Origin: Krasilnikovozyma curviuscula
Lineage: Eukaryota > Basidiomycota > Tremellomycetes > Cystofilobasidiales > Mrakiaceae
Reading direction: 5' to 3'
Length of the DNA stretch: 43,348 nucleotides
Assembly (NCBI GenBank): GCA_014825775.1
Contig: MVAQ01000185.1
Span: 1-43,348 of the forward strand
A program made the translations under genes and the position numbers. Of the stretch, positions 9,283 to 21,500 are shown one piece after another (position 1 is the stretch's first letter; each line of letters starts with the position of its first letter). The notes below the pieces were generated by a model. The model was not told where the DNA came from. It was given only the letters and a program-made list of their open reading frames with translations, and did no database searches.

Positions 9283-11732
9283 TCAAATATTCTCAGTCTC
9301 ATTGACCAATTCAACGGCTCTCTCCATAACTTCTTCCACACTCCACCTCTCCCACCTCTTCAAGCCGTGTTTTAAGTCCAGAGCAGCACCAATTTCGTCA
9401 CAGGCAGCAAGCACCACATCGATATCATCCTTAGTGTGACTAGAGGACACACAAAATCGCACGCGGGACCGCGAGAGTTCACAGGCTGGATACCCTACAA
9501 GCACGGTCACAATAGGTAGAGATCGAGCGCGCATCATTCGAGAGAAGAGAGGGAGCTTGGCGGGGTTGAAAATCAGCGCTGGAATCTGTCAAATCTTAGA
9601 TGTTTAGAAGGCATAGTAAAGAAAACAAAAGAGATGACCCGCATAGAGCACTCACTATAGGCGAATCAGGGTCTCCATAGACGATGAAACCAAGCTTCTT
9701 CAAACCCTTGTGAAGGTATCTCGAATTGAAAGCAATTCTCCGCAGCCTCTCCTTTCCTTCGGAGCCATTGACCAGCTCAGTTGGCAAATCCATCCAAGAC
9801 GGAAGGGATAGTTTGGAAACCGGTCCATACCCATTCGTAAAACTGGCCAAGTCGAGCGAGGAGTAAGATGCTGTGAGGTTCGATACTGAATCCCCGATTG
9901 AAGGAGACGATGAGGGAGCAGGGACGACACCCATAATGGACGCCATAGATCCAATTATCTGAGCCAGCACAGGTGGTGCCATCGCTTCGGCATACACCAT
10001 CGCATGGTTTTTCAATCTCAAGCTGTCAAGGATCGCTTTGGACCCGGCAATGTAGCCGCCTGCGGCGCCGAACGACTTCGTGAATGTTCCCATGAGGACA
10101 TCAATATTCGATGGGTGGATAGCAAAGTAGTCGCATACTCCCCGACCGTTGGGACCGATGGCACCGATCGAGTGAGCTTCATCCAAGTACAGGTAAAACT
10201 GAAATATGAGCAAATTTAGATGAGCCGATGGACGAAAACAATCATGGAGTAATGAAGCAAGCTAACCTTGTATTTCTTTTTTAATTCAATTATTTTAGGG
10301 AGGTTGACAAACGTCCCTTCCATTGAGTACAACCCTTCAACAGCGACGAGAATTTTCTTCCACGGCCGATGTGTTCGAGGTTGACCTTGAGAGATAGCTT
10401 CCCGTAGGAGAGATTCAAGATCTTTCATGTTATTATGCTGGAAGGGACGGACGATTGCGCCGGAGAGTCGAACACCGAACCTGATCGACGCATGGTTATA
10501 TTCGTCGGAGAGTACAAGGCAACCTTTGCCAACGAGCTAGAATGTGTATGAGAGTATGAGGCCCAGAGAAAAAGAAATATCCAAAGAATCGCAGAAACTT
10601 ACTGCTGGAATGGTACTGCTGTTGGTGTTGAAACCCATCTGTTTGAGGACCTAACATCAGCACCTCTCGAACCACACCACCAAGCCAATGCTACTTACGG
10701 ATATAAGCATAGCATCCTCTGCTCCGATAAACTCAGCGACCAGTTTCTCAGCCTGGATGATCAGATCCTGAGTTCCTGCCGCAAGTCTCGCCCCGCCCGC
10801 ACTGACTCCATACTTCACCAAGCAGTCTTCCACACAATCAGCGACGCCGCCAGTCGCCTGTGCGAAACCTAAATAGTTGTAGCTAGACAAGTTCAAGTTG
10901 CGTTTTGTTTCGCCCGTGAGTTTGAACGACGCATTGCCGTCGGTCGAATACCGAGCGAAAGTGGTGATTGTGCGACCCGGCACGCCCGTCGTTGGGATGG
11001 AGAAGCAGTCATCGATCCGCTGTTTGAGTCGTCGGGTATAGAAAGAATCAAAGTCGGAGTTGAGAGCGGCATAGCCGTCGTGTGGTAAGAGGTGGGTGTA
11101 GAAATGGGGGAAGAAGCGTTTGCCAAAGAAGTCTCTTATGTGGCCGACGAAGATGAGAAGCAAGAATCTGCGCAAGAACTGACGTCAATGAGAGAATAGT
11201 GACAAAAACATAATCATCACTTACGAGATGTAGGTCGTGAATGCTATGTAATACGGTGGTTCTTCTGCCACATGCGACTTGTCGTCCCCTTTGTACTGAA
11301 TTTCAGCCGAAAGCGAGCAAACAGCAGAAAAGGTAAGTCGCCTGAGGCATTTTTCAGAGATACAACTGGGACTGGACTCACCTCTGAGGTATATCGGTAC
11401 TCCTCGTGAGAGCACCAACCGAACTCCTGGTGAGCAAATGAGGGGGAGCCCACTTTGTCGATGGCATACGTAGGCGGAGGGTGGATTAAAGGGTCAAAGG
11501 TATCCGTCTCCCAGAGATAGCTGGACGAGCTGGGGGGTTCAAAGGATGAAGCTGAGCCATCAGAGGACTTTGGGAGCCGTTTGTAAGCTGTTGATGGTGC
11601 CTTAGGTGCGCTGTTTCGACGGAGGACTTTGGAGAGCGAGTCGCGTACGGTCGATGAGCCGGGAGGCTTGGTTTTCCGAGCTGAGGAAGATCCAAGGGTA
11701 GAGTCCTTCTTCTTGTTGAACAGCAAGGGCAT
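9283..11732 (-). CDS. LCB2: Serine palmitoyltransferase subunit 2 (PLP-dependent)
   Basis: This is the catalytic subunit that condenses serine with palmitoyl-CoA in the ER membrane, the first step of sphingolipid synthesis. Exon 1 (11382-11732) is a 117-residue Lys/Ser-rich cytosolic leader ending EEYRYTSE. The next exon ends at 11225 and joins to give [20 protein letters not shown], the conserved single membrane helix. Then come SSYNYLGFA, the ARLAAGT box, [32 protein letters not shown] (the PLP-contacting Asp and His), and [16 protein letters not shown], in which the Lys codon at 10076-10078 forms the Schiff base. The C-terminal exon is 9283-9537, ending TENI-stop. All catalytic residues are present. 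At least seven introns interrupt the gene. LCB1 lacks the PLP Lys, so this is subunit 2. Confidence 0.94.
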
Positions 11733-12187
11733 CTTGTCGACCCTAGTCAGAGACAGTCAGCTAGAGTTCGGGGAAGAGGTCTTAGCTTTGCTGCTGCTGC
11801 CTAAAAAGGATAAGCTGGTTAAGTCTTACCTAGCAATCACAACGAAAACCAGTACGAAAAAGATGTCCTCACCTAGTACACTGAGCTTGGGAGTCGCTCG
11901 TTGATCCTGCAGATCCAGACCAAGGTGTTGCAGTCAAACCGCAGCGGTCCCATGAAGGACCGATTTCGTGGGCGCCGGCGCAAGGCAAATGGAGCTGCAC
12001 CGAGCTGTGATCCGACTCGAGCGCAAAGTGACAGGAGAACACCACCAGACAGCTCAATGTTTGAACAAATGTACGAGCTGTAAGATATGAGCTGTAGAAA
12101 CGATAAGAGCAGGAAAGAAATTGCGAAAGCATCTCGTAAATAGGTCGAATGTAAACAAATCTAGGTGATCTACTACTCCTTCTACTT
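11733..12187. other. Intergenic: LCB2 upstream region and MFS gene 3' flank
   Basis: 455 bp between two minus-strand genes, so it should contain the LCB2 promoter and 5' leader. A CTGCTGCTGC run lies near 11790-11799. No gene or clear element is seen. Confidence 0.35.
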
Positions 12188-14401
12188 CTAGACACCCTCT
12201 TGAGCTTCTATATCTATATCGTGATCTGCTTGAGTGCCTGTGGTGGCCTGTGTCTTCTCCACCTCTTTCGTCTGGCCTTGACGCCTCGCCTTCTCAGTCG
12301 CTTTCGACTCTTTTTCCTCGCCATTCAGCTCCTTTTTGAACCTAACTTCCCCGTCCCATCCAATCCACCTCTCACTGAACGGCCCACGGGAGACAAGGAC
12401 GAACATCGCGAATCCAAGACACGCGAGGCCATACCCAGCATTCGCACGGTAGCCATGTGCGGTGTATAGTTTCGTCTGGATTGCTGTGCCCATGATCTGG
12501 CCGATGAAGAGGCAAAGTACAAGAAGCGAGTTCATACGTGCTCGAGCTGCTGGGTTGAGTGCGTATATCCTCGTCGAGTTGCTGTTTCAAATCAAGGAAC
12601 CCCAAACAAACATCAGTTCGAGCAGTGTCAGACCCAAAAAAGGGGGGGGTCAAACGACACTTACGACACATTTCCGAGTTGTAATCCAACATCTAAAGTG
12701 AAGCACACGATGATCACGGCGGAGATATTGACCTCAGCAGCTCCGACTGCTATGGCCATTGAACACATTTGTATGCTGAGGGCTAAGAACTGACCAACCC
12801 ACGGGACGAGTCTTAAGCGCGAAATCAGCGTAGAATTTCATGAGATAGAAGAAACTGTAGCTCACTTGTCAACCAGTCTACCAATGACTGAGTGATATGG
12901 TTAAAGATAAGGACAGGTTATGTCAACAATGTTCGAAAATGACTTACGAGGTGCCGTCATGATACCCGCCATACCAGCTAGTCCGAACAGTCCCACGTAC
13001 AACGAGTTATAATTATAGGTGTCCGTTAGTAGGTAAGTGAGCGTAGTCTGTGCAGTCAACAAAAAGTGATGAGCGAAGCACAAGTCAAGTAGAGTTCGCT
13101 GTGGTTGGGCACTCACCCACCACCCAGAGAAGACAGAGGCAGTCATCATTGCAATCAAACATGTCTGGACAAGTGTTGGATACTGGTAGACGAATTTTAC
13201 CATGGACCATAGCTGTGAAAGCAAGTGCCTCTGGTGAGATTCTGATCCTGCTGAAAAGACGAAAGAGATCTAGGGACTCACGACACCAAAGTAGCTCATC
13301 TCTGTGTTCTTTCTTGGGTAATCTGGCAGCCACACCCACATCCCAAACAACACACAAAATTGCATGCCAACAGCTAACCAGTAGACGTTTGTCCAATGCA
13401 CAAAGTTAGCCATGGTACCGGCAATGACACGACCGATGAGTTGCCCTAGAAGAAGGCCGGACCAAGTGATACTGATGGCTGCTGAGCGGCGGTGGGCGGG
13501 TGCGAGGTCCGCGGTGAGGGGAATGAGGATCTGGCCTGGGACTGCAAAAGCGAGCGGAGTTGTCAGATCTCGTGTAAGCTTCCATCCGTAGGTGAATTTT
13601 GGGTTTACTGGAAACCATTCCAATTAAGAGACTCAGTGCTTTGAAGCCTGAGACTGTCTTGACCAGCGGAAGTCCAATCGAGAGCGAGCCGCTAAGCACG
13701 AAGAGTAGCACGACGAGACTTCGTCTTCGAATCAAATCGCCGAGTGGAGCGATGAAGACAATACCTGTAACAATATTAAGATGAGTTCAGTAGGATAAAC
13801 ACTGAGTCTCTTTGAACAGAAACCAACCGATAGCATATCCGACCTATCCCGGGCAAAGTCGACGTCAGTTCTAGAAGACCATTACGATTGGAGAATGAGA
13901 AGACAAACCTGTGTCAGGACAGCAACCTGGGAGATTTCGTTGTAGTCCACATTGAAAGTATCAGCCATATGCACCAGCAGCGTCTCTACATGGAGATTGA
14001 GAGGTTAATATCCCATCCCATCACAGCCTAGTGTTGATAGCTTTGACAGCGACTTACGATTGTAGTATAGGTTAGCTACAGCAATGGTTGCACCCAGCCC
14101 AAAGAATACTGCACTCACAGAAGAAAAAAAATTGGGATAAAAAGGCATCATTAAGGCAGTTCCCGATAACCCGATCAAACGCGGGACAAGACTAACCATT
14201 GAGCGCCAGGGTGAACTTAGGAGGGGACTGTGGGTCAAAACGGGACGACTTAGGGATTGGGAGGAAGCCATAGTCTCTTGATCGGATGGGCTCAACAGCT
14301 GTTTCGAGCTGGGTGTGTGGTGGGGCGACGACGGGTTTCTTTTCTTCCTTGTGAGGTACAGTTGGCTCAGCCAAGGTGACTTCGTCGGTTGAAGAAGTCA
14401 T
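12188..14401 (-). CDS. Major facilitator superfamily transporter (DHA-like, drug/metabolite efflux type)
   Basis: A membrane transporter with about a dozen hydrophobic segments spread over roughly ten exons. The N-terminal tail is hydrophilic (MTSSTDEVTLAEP, then KEEKKP). Motif A between helices 2 and 3 reads APLGDLIRRRSLVV (about 13715-13775), followed by a helix like VLLFVLSGS. Further on: PGQILIPLTADLAPAHRR and SGLLLGQLIGRVIAG. The C-terminal tail is highly charged (FKKELNGEEKESKATEK) and ends DIEAQEGV at the stop, 12188-12190. The GDxxxRR motif and the PLTADLAPAHRRSAA loop resemble bacterial-type MFS efflux permeases that are widespread in fungi. Substrate unknown. The start at 14401 is preferred over an in-frame Met at 14446 because it begins the more typical tail; either is possible. 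Some internal exon edges are unresolved. Confidence 0.78.
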
Positions 14402-15334
14402 TGGTATTCGAGACCGATCTGGAGGGGAATAAAAGATCAGCCTCATTGCTTCCCTACTTCTTCAGGCGCCAGGACGACGGTTTGTTTTGTAATGGCAATG
14501 GAGCGTTTCTAGCTAAGGGAAAGCAAGCACAGAACTACTCACCAAAATCAGACTCTGCTGACTAGATCAGATATTCCTCCTCGAGCTCTACCAACGATGC
14601 TTCACCACCGCGAGGTCCTCGACGTCAGGGGAGTAATCTTTTCACGCCTATAAACCACTGGCGAAACATGCAGAGGCAGTGGCGCCATCGAGGAATGCTG
14701 ACCTAATCTCAGAACCCATAAACACTGTCAAGACTCAAAATAACTTCCATCCCACTTCTATAATGAAGTACTACTTAGATAAGAAACCCCCCTCGTTCCT
14801 TCATCTCCGAAGAGACCAACATTGGCTTACTCCACCTAGGGCAGCAATGGCGCAAATTTACCAAGTAATTTTGAGAAGGAGAGCCGTTAGAGATCCCATG
14901 GCTCAGGGCCCTTCTATCAGTTACTATAGTCTTCTCCGTCAAGTTCAGGGGGGCCGTCTATTTCTCAGGAACCGTCAAATGGGTAGAACATTGTCTACGG
15001 GTAATCCGAGTTGACGGGCAAGATATTCATTTTCCTCATCCAGCCCTGTCGGATGTTGACAGGTCGTGGTTGACCCGTCAACTAATTCATATTTCAAAGG
15101 GTTTGAAGTTGAAGAGATCAAGAAGGTTGAGATCCTATACAAAAGGCAGGGCTGATGGCTTCAATTCTCCAGCAACGTGATGAAATTCAACTTGGTAGCG
15201 TGTAAAATCGAAATTTTCTAGTCTTGATTACTCCATAATTGATATATTTGAGAAAGCAAATCATGTCACATTCAAGGGATGGTTTACCCCGACCAAATTT
15301 CGCAAATTAATAGATTGCACACACATTTCGCTTC
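14402..15334. other. Long intergenic region upstream of the MFS gene
   Basis: More than 900 bp with no recognisable gene. A short open frame at 14679-15014 has no family pattern and no splice support. The region lies 5' of the MFS transporter and 3' of ARP5, so it probably holds the transporter promoter. AT-rich patches lie around 15190-15260. Confidence 0.4.
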
Positions 15335-18300
15335 TCAGCTAGAAGGATCGCCGGTATACAGATTTCCCCACCGATGCTCCTTCACATACTCTCCTCCATA
15401 CTCCTCGTATTCCGCCTTCGTAATAAGAGCCTCCCTAAACTCTGCGTCCCCGGTCGATGCCCATCGAGCCATTCCTTGCCAGGCTGAAATTCTGGTGTCC
15501 GATTTTGGAGAAGGCGAAAGGACGCGGAGAGGTGTTTGATAAGGCAGAAGAGATGGGAGGGATTTGTGAAGTCGGGTGTCGAAACCTTGGAGGAGCGACC
15601 CTCCTCCAGTGATGTAGATACCCTAAGGACGAGGTCACCTTCAGTAGTGATAATAATGTCTATCATTGACGTAAAAAATACTCACCTGCATCATCCTTTT
15701 CACCTCCTCCTCCTTGAATGTCTTCAGCACATGCCCAATAATCTCATCGATACCGGCACTATCCAATCCTGTCATACTCGGTTGGAACCACACCTCAGGA
15801 ACCCTCGCACGTTCGATGTTCAAATGTAGTTGATATTGCTGAGATATCTCCTCAGCTTTGTATTTTGTCGAGCCACGTAAGAAAGCTGTAATGAGGGGGG
15901 CATGTTGGGAAGATCGAGAGGAAAGGGTTTCTTCCTCAGCGAATGTAGGATCGTAAGTCATTAGGTCTTTCTCGAGCTTTAGTACCAGGTTCATATCTTC
16001 TTCTTCCTCATCGGATTCTCCACCGCGCTAAACACAAGGAAATACTGAAGGTAAGGAAAAAGATTCTGCACAGAAAAAGAAAAGAAGCGTACAATCTCTC
16101 GGTACACTCCCCAGTCGTCATCCGTTCTTCCAAAACCATCATCTGTTGTAATAGATTATGTTTGTTATCAACACGGTTGTAACATAATAACATGACACCA
16201 GACTTACCTTCCTCGCCCTTCTTCGTTTTTTTCTTTGGCCGTGAGTCACCACTGGCCAAATCAGCAATCGATTTCATCCTGCTTTGGGCAGCAGCACTTT
16301 TTCGATCACTTAATGCAGCTTTCCTTCGCTTCCTCTCCGAGATTCTTGTAATAGTCGCCTTAAGACAGTTCGATCAAACTTCAGGTGGAATCATGGACAA
16401 AAATGAGAACCAAAAACTCACTTCATGGCGTTCTCGAACCTTTTTTGTCCATGCAACAGGATCAGCAAGCCGCTCTTCCTCATCCAGTCGAGAGATCTCT
16501 TCCAACCTCGCTGTTTCAGCTGCTTTCTCCGCCTTCAATCTCACGCGCGCGTCGTAGTTCGCTTTATACAGCTTCTGTTTACGTTTCTCTTTGATATCTT
16601 CTTCCGTTAGTTCTTTGTCTGGAATGTTGATGAGTGGGAACGATGGTACCTCCTATGAGGGTAGCAAGTCTGTATGAGTGTTTAACTTAGAAGGAGGTTG
16701 ACAGGAGAAACTTACAGTATCCTCCGCTTCTTCTCCAATATCCTTCTGCTTTGCTCGCTTCAAAGAAGCTTCTAATTTTTTTATTGACCCCTCTAGATCA
16801 GCCTCGTTATCAAAGCCCTCTGACTCCAGTCGAAGCTAGAGCCGGAATGCGGTCAGAATAGGCAAAACATCAAGCAGGAAGCGACTAGTTTACCTCGAAG
16901 TCAGCTTCACTCTCTGTAGCTTTCCAACCTCGAATCTCCTGGTAATATTCCAAATCCTTCTGTTTCTGTTGCAACTGAAAAAAAAAAAAAACCTTGAGTC
17001 AATACGAAATTGGTACTAGGAAGGTGAGAGGAGGAGGAGCTTTACCTTCTCAGTCCTCAGATTATTCTGCACTTCCTGTAATCTCTTCCCACTCTCCTTA
17101 CGTTTCTCTGCCTGCCTCGCCAGCTCTTCCTCGGTCTTCTCCTCGACAACCTACAGATATATGGCTGAAAATTTCAGTGATGACGCTTCCTAATGAATCC
17201 AGAGGTAGTCACCTACGCTTTCAACAAATGGAAACTGCAGGATAGTATCTATCTGGGCGATCGCGTTTGGTTCCTGAAGCATTCGAATGTGAGACTGATA
17301 GTCATCCGCGACGTAACAAGTTTCTCGGTACATGAACTGTTACAATTCAAGAACGTTATAAAACGAGAGTCGCAAGAACGTTAGGTCGCAAAACTAATGG
17401 TTGAATGGGACTCAGCGCAACACTCACTGTCGCCTGATTTGAAGATACTTTCGTCGGAAAGTTAGGGTACTTCATTTGAGACAGCTTCAACAAGAATTCT
17501 GATGCCTGAAATCCACCCCACGGTATCCTTTTGAAGAAATGTCATCTACATGGGCAGCGCGCGACATCTCTCGCTGGGAAAACTCACCTCCTCGCTGAAC
17601 TCAAGATACCCTTTCCGTTAAGAACAGGAACTAACGTTGTACTGTGGTGCCCCAATCCAACAACAAACCCGTCTTTGGCAGGCACGACGGTGTTGGAGAA
17701 GCTGAAAAGTGAATCGACACCATAAGAGATTGAGGGTGCCGAGTAAAGTTCAAAGAGCAGCTCCGAAGTGACTACCAGTCAAATTTGCATTGTTAGATGC
17801 TATCGAGGCAAAAGCAGAGCAAATGACGTTGCTCACGAGCTCGAGAGTGGAGAGGCGTGCTCAGTCGTTCCGACATAACTACAGGATGAGGTACCGTTTG
17901 AGTATCGATACCTAAATTGAGAAATATGTAGTCCAACACATGCTCCTACATTATCGTAACGGAAAAGGTCTTAGTGTCATGTCAGTCCCAAAACTCCATA
18001 GCTAACGCCCTCTTACCATCGAATCGTAGTTAACTAGGACGTCTCCTTCAAAGACCTGCCGAGATGTGCCTCTACTCGTAGCATCAGCATCCACATCTTC
18101 ACCGTAGAGAAGAATCGTCTTGTTCAGCTTCCTATCTCTGTACCTAGAGACAACCTGATCTTGAATTATCCTGGGGCGTGCTTCGTTAGCCCAACCTGCT
18201 CGAACCTGAGATGAGCCTGAAATAAAAGTTGACTCAGTTCTATGCTATTCTAAACAAAGGTATTATTTTCTCACCGTTGTCTATCACGATTGATGTTGAA

Positions 18301-18422
18301 GTCCCAGCGAACAAGGACCGATAGTCAGACGAATCTTCCACTGACACATTTTCTTCCAAGTAAGCTGTATCTGGGACTTGGAGAACCCTCGTTGGGTTGA
18401 CTACGATATCTGTCACAGCCAT
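15335..18422 (-). CDS. ARP5: Actin-related protein 5, INO80 chromatin-remodelling complex subunit
   Basis: Arp5 is a nuclear actin-fold protein that, with Ies6, couples the INO80 motor to the nucleosome. Exon 1 encodes the N-terminus to STSIVIDNG; a GTGAGA donor joins it to GSSQVRAGWANEARPR, matching the actin phosphate-1 loop IVIDNGSxxxRAGWA. A charged region rich in Glu/Lys/Arg (about 16010-17160) corresponds to the large Arp5-specific insertion in the actin fold. The C-terminal exons give IYITGGGSLLQGFDTRLH (the actin GG nucleotide loop), ISAWQGMARWAS (the SxWxGGS-like block) and the ending NLYTGDPSS at stop 15335-15337. ARP5 rather than ARP8 or actin is chosen for this insertion and the EEYGGEYVKEHRWGN tail. 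About ten introns are present and several internal edges are approximate. Confidence 0.87.
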
Positions 18423-18582
18423 TGGAGAAGAAACCTAGTGCTGTGAAATCATGGTAGTTGTTGTCGAGGTAACCTCACACCAGCAGCACCCGGGGCTTCG
18501 TTTCCATCAAAGCCACAGAGTTCTTTCCCAGAGCTGAAATATGAGAGTAACAAGAATGTATATCTAGCTAACAGTGCATGAG

Positions 18583-21500
18583 CTATCTCTTGGAGGGTCT
18601 GGGATCATCATCCCTATTATCTTCCTCTTCTTCCGGGTAGTAATCGTCCTCCTCATTGTAATACCCATCATCCTCTTCATCAAACTCCTCTTCTTCTTCA
18701 TCATCATCATAATCCTCCTCATCTTCATCATAAACCTCATCGTCCACGTCCTTGTTGCCAGCGTCAGCTTCATCTCGACCATCGGAGTCTTGATGTCGCT
18801 TTAAAGGTTGTTGCGGAGGTCGAGACTGAGGCTGAGGTGACAGCCTGTCGAACAAAGAAGGTTTCGGAGGTTGAAGAGCAGAGCCAGAAGGCGGTGAGGG
18901 GATACTGTCGGTAAGAAAGATAAAACATCAGCTGCGCATCACAACTTCTCAGTCAAAATGCCACTCACGCTGCGAAGAGCGAGGTAAATCCACCGGGAGG
19001 TTTGACAGATGGAGAAGGAGATCCAGAAATGGAAGCAGTCGTCCAACTAAAGGTGCTCGTACCAGGAGGAGTTGTCGTTGGAGACGAAGTAGACGTGTGT
19101 CTGACTTTGACAGCAGAGGTATGCTGTCTTGACTTCCCACCGGATCGCTGTCTGCGGCCTTCAGGTGAGTCCTTCAGTGGTTCAAAATGGGATGGAAGCG
19201 GTGCACCAAGATCAAAAGCGGACGGTGGATCAAGAGGGAGAGGGGGTTGTGAAAATAAGTTTACACCAGCTGTCTTAAAGCTGGACGGCTGAGCCAAAAA
19301 CGACGCTGGAGGTGGTACAAATGTGCTAATGGAAGATGGAGGAAGGGTGGGCGTGTCGGATGCTGGAGTCTTCATCTCGTGCGATGGTATTTTCTTTGGG
19401 CGACCAGAGAAGACTTCCAAGGACGTAAAATCGGTCTTGACAGCCACAGGCTTCGCTAGAGCAGAGTTGTTGACGATGGGTTGCTTCCGGGAAGCCAACA
19501 GTGCTAGCTTTACCTGAGTAAACCTATTCTCAGCATTGAGAGCGTGAGCAGCGACGGCGGCAACTTTGGGGCTTGGGCTTGGCTTCCAAAGAGCACTGCG
19601 CAATGGAGCAGTGCTGAGACTGACATCTTCTTGGTCATCATCGTCGCCCGAGTCAGGAACCTCAAATCTGCCAGAGTGTATAGAGACAGGTTTCTTGAGG
19701 GAAGCTGGTGAAGAAACGCGCATGATATTGAGGCGGGTAGACAAGTCGTCAACTTCTGCTGTCTTCTGCGAGACAGCAACGGTGATGTTACGCATAGTTC
19801 TGTTAATGGTATCGATAGACGGTGCTCTGAAAGAAAGAAGAAAAAGTCAGTCTAGCATGAGCGTATATAGAGAAGGTGAAACTCACTTGAGCGATTGTTT
19901 GCCTTGTCTATCCTTTACCACGACCTGCTTCAAATCTTTAACACACTTCTCTAACTGCTGTACTCTGTCACGGACGATTTGTGACGTTTTAAGAAGTCTT
20001 TCTCTATTCTCTACATGCTCCGGACCGAGCTGTCGAACTTGAATCATTGTGGCGAACTCGGGATCCTCTCTGGCCCGAAGGTAGCGAGAACATTCTTCGA
20101 TCTTGGTATCGGCTAGGTGAGAGAGAGAAGAGACGATAGTCAGAATGACATTCTTTCCGTTTATGGTGAAGAAAACATACCCGTCAACATCAGGCTCTGA
20201 AGCTCAGCAACGCTTCGTTTGCGCGCAGACGCTTCGTCCAACGATGCAAGTGTATCCTTCTCCTTCCCTTTGGCAAGTCTTTTCAAAGCCGAAAGATCAC
20301 CAAGACCATAATGACTGGGTTGGGCTGGATTGCCTTGTTCTTCCAGGAAGTTTGCCGAATCCTCAGCGGTAGATTTTAGCTGTCAGGAAAGGAGAGGGTA
20401 AGCTTTGTTCGAAGAGTCACGACAAAAAAGAAAAGTGCTGACCTTATCAAGCTCTGCCCACAATAAAAGGTATGCTCTTTCAAACTCAGCTGCTAGTCCG
20501 AATCCTTCAACAGACGATGGGTCCGGATAACTGGATCCAGCAGGGATAGGAGTTGTTTCCAGTGGCTTCACTGCAACCGCAAACGCAGGAGGAGCGAGAG
20601 TAGGTAAATTTGACTTTGGAGGAACACCAAAAAACCCACCACTGGAAGGTCTAGGAGAATTTGGCGACTGCGGGATGAACGAGTTTTGTCCAAGAGGCGA
20701 GCGCTTTCCTACGGCTGGAGCTGTAGGAGGAAGTAGCGGAGACGATTGAAGCTTCACCGGTTCAGGACTTGTGAAAGCTGGGGCAGATAATGGTGATGTA
20801 GATGCTGGAGCAGCTGACTTTAATGTTTCAGGTTGTTTGCCAAATCCTCCAAACCCACCGAACGCCAGTGGTGTTTGAACTGACAATTTGGATGATGAAG
20901 AAAAGTCTGCGAACCCACCAGACATGGAAGAAGGAGCTGAGAATGGTGACGTTACTACTGGAGTTTGTGCAGGGGCCGGAGATGTTTCTGTTGGAACTGA
21001 TTGTGAAGATGGTGTCCTCAGAGTTGATGGTTTACCAAGACCAAGACCAGATGCAGCAGCAGGCTTTACGATGGAGAACTGATTGTCTTTTGGAGTAGCA
21101 GGTACTCCAGATTTTGCGCCGAAAGAGAATGGACTCTCTTTCGCAGCAACGGCAGGAGTAACAGCAACTGTAGCAGGTTTTCCAAACGAGAATGGACTAG
21201 ACTGAGCTGGCCCAGGTTTGGGAGCAGTTTCCAACGAAAATGGAATCTCATTTTCTGTTCCAGATGCTGCTTTTGTACTAGGAGGAGCACGGGTTGAGAA
21301 GGTTGTCGTAGCTGAAGAGGGCACATCACTGATACTTAGAGCTGGATCTGGAGCTGATATTGCTTTTGTTGCAGAGGGTAGCACCTCTTTCTCTTTTGAT
21401 GCAGCCATCGAAGAGAAAGAAAATGGTGTTGATTCTTTTGCAGTTTCGGGTATCGCCGCTTTGTGGCCGGAGAACGATCCGAAACTGCCAAATGTTGGTG

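Noticed and set aside
14679..15014. Open frame of 111 codons in the gap upstream of the MFS gene
   Set aside because: No recognisable domain, no splice context and no neighbouring exon in frame. Random frames of this length are expected.
18620..18740. tcatcc/ttcttc-rich tract resembling a microsatellite
   Set aside because: It is the coding sequence of the acidic C-terminus of NUP159. The unit is irregular and in frame.
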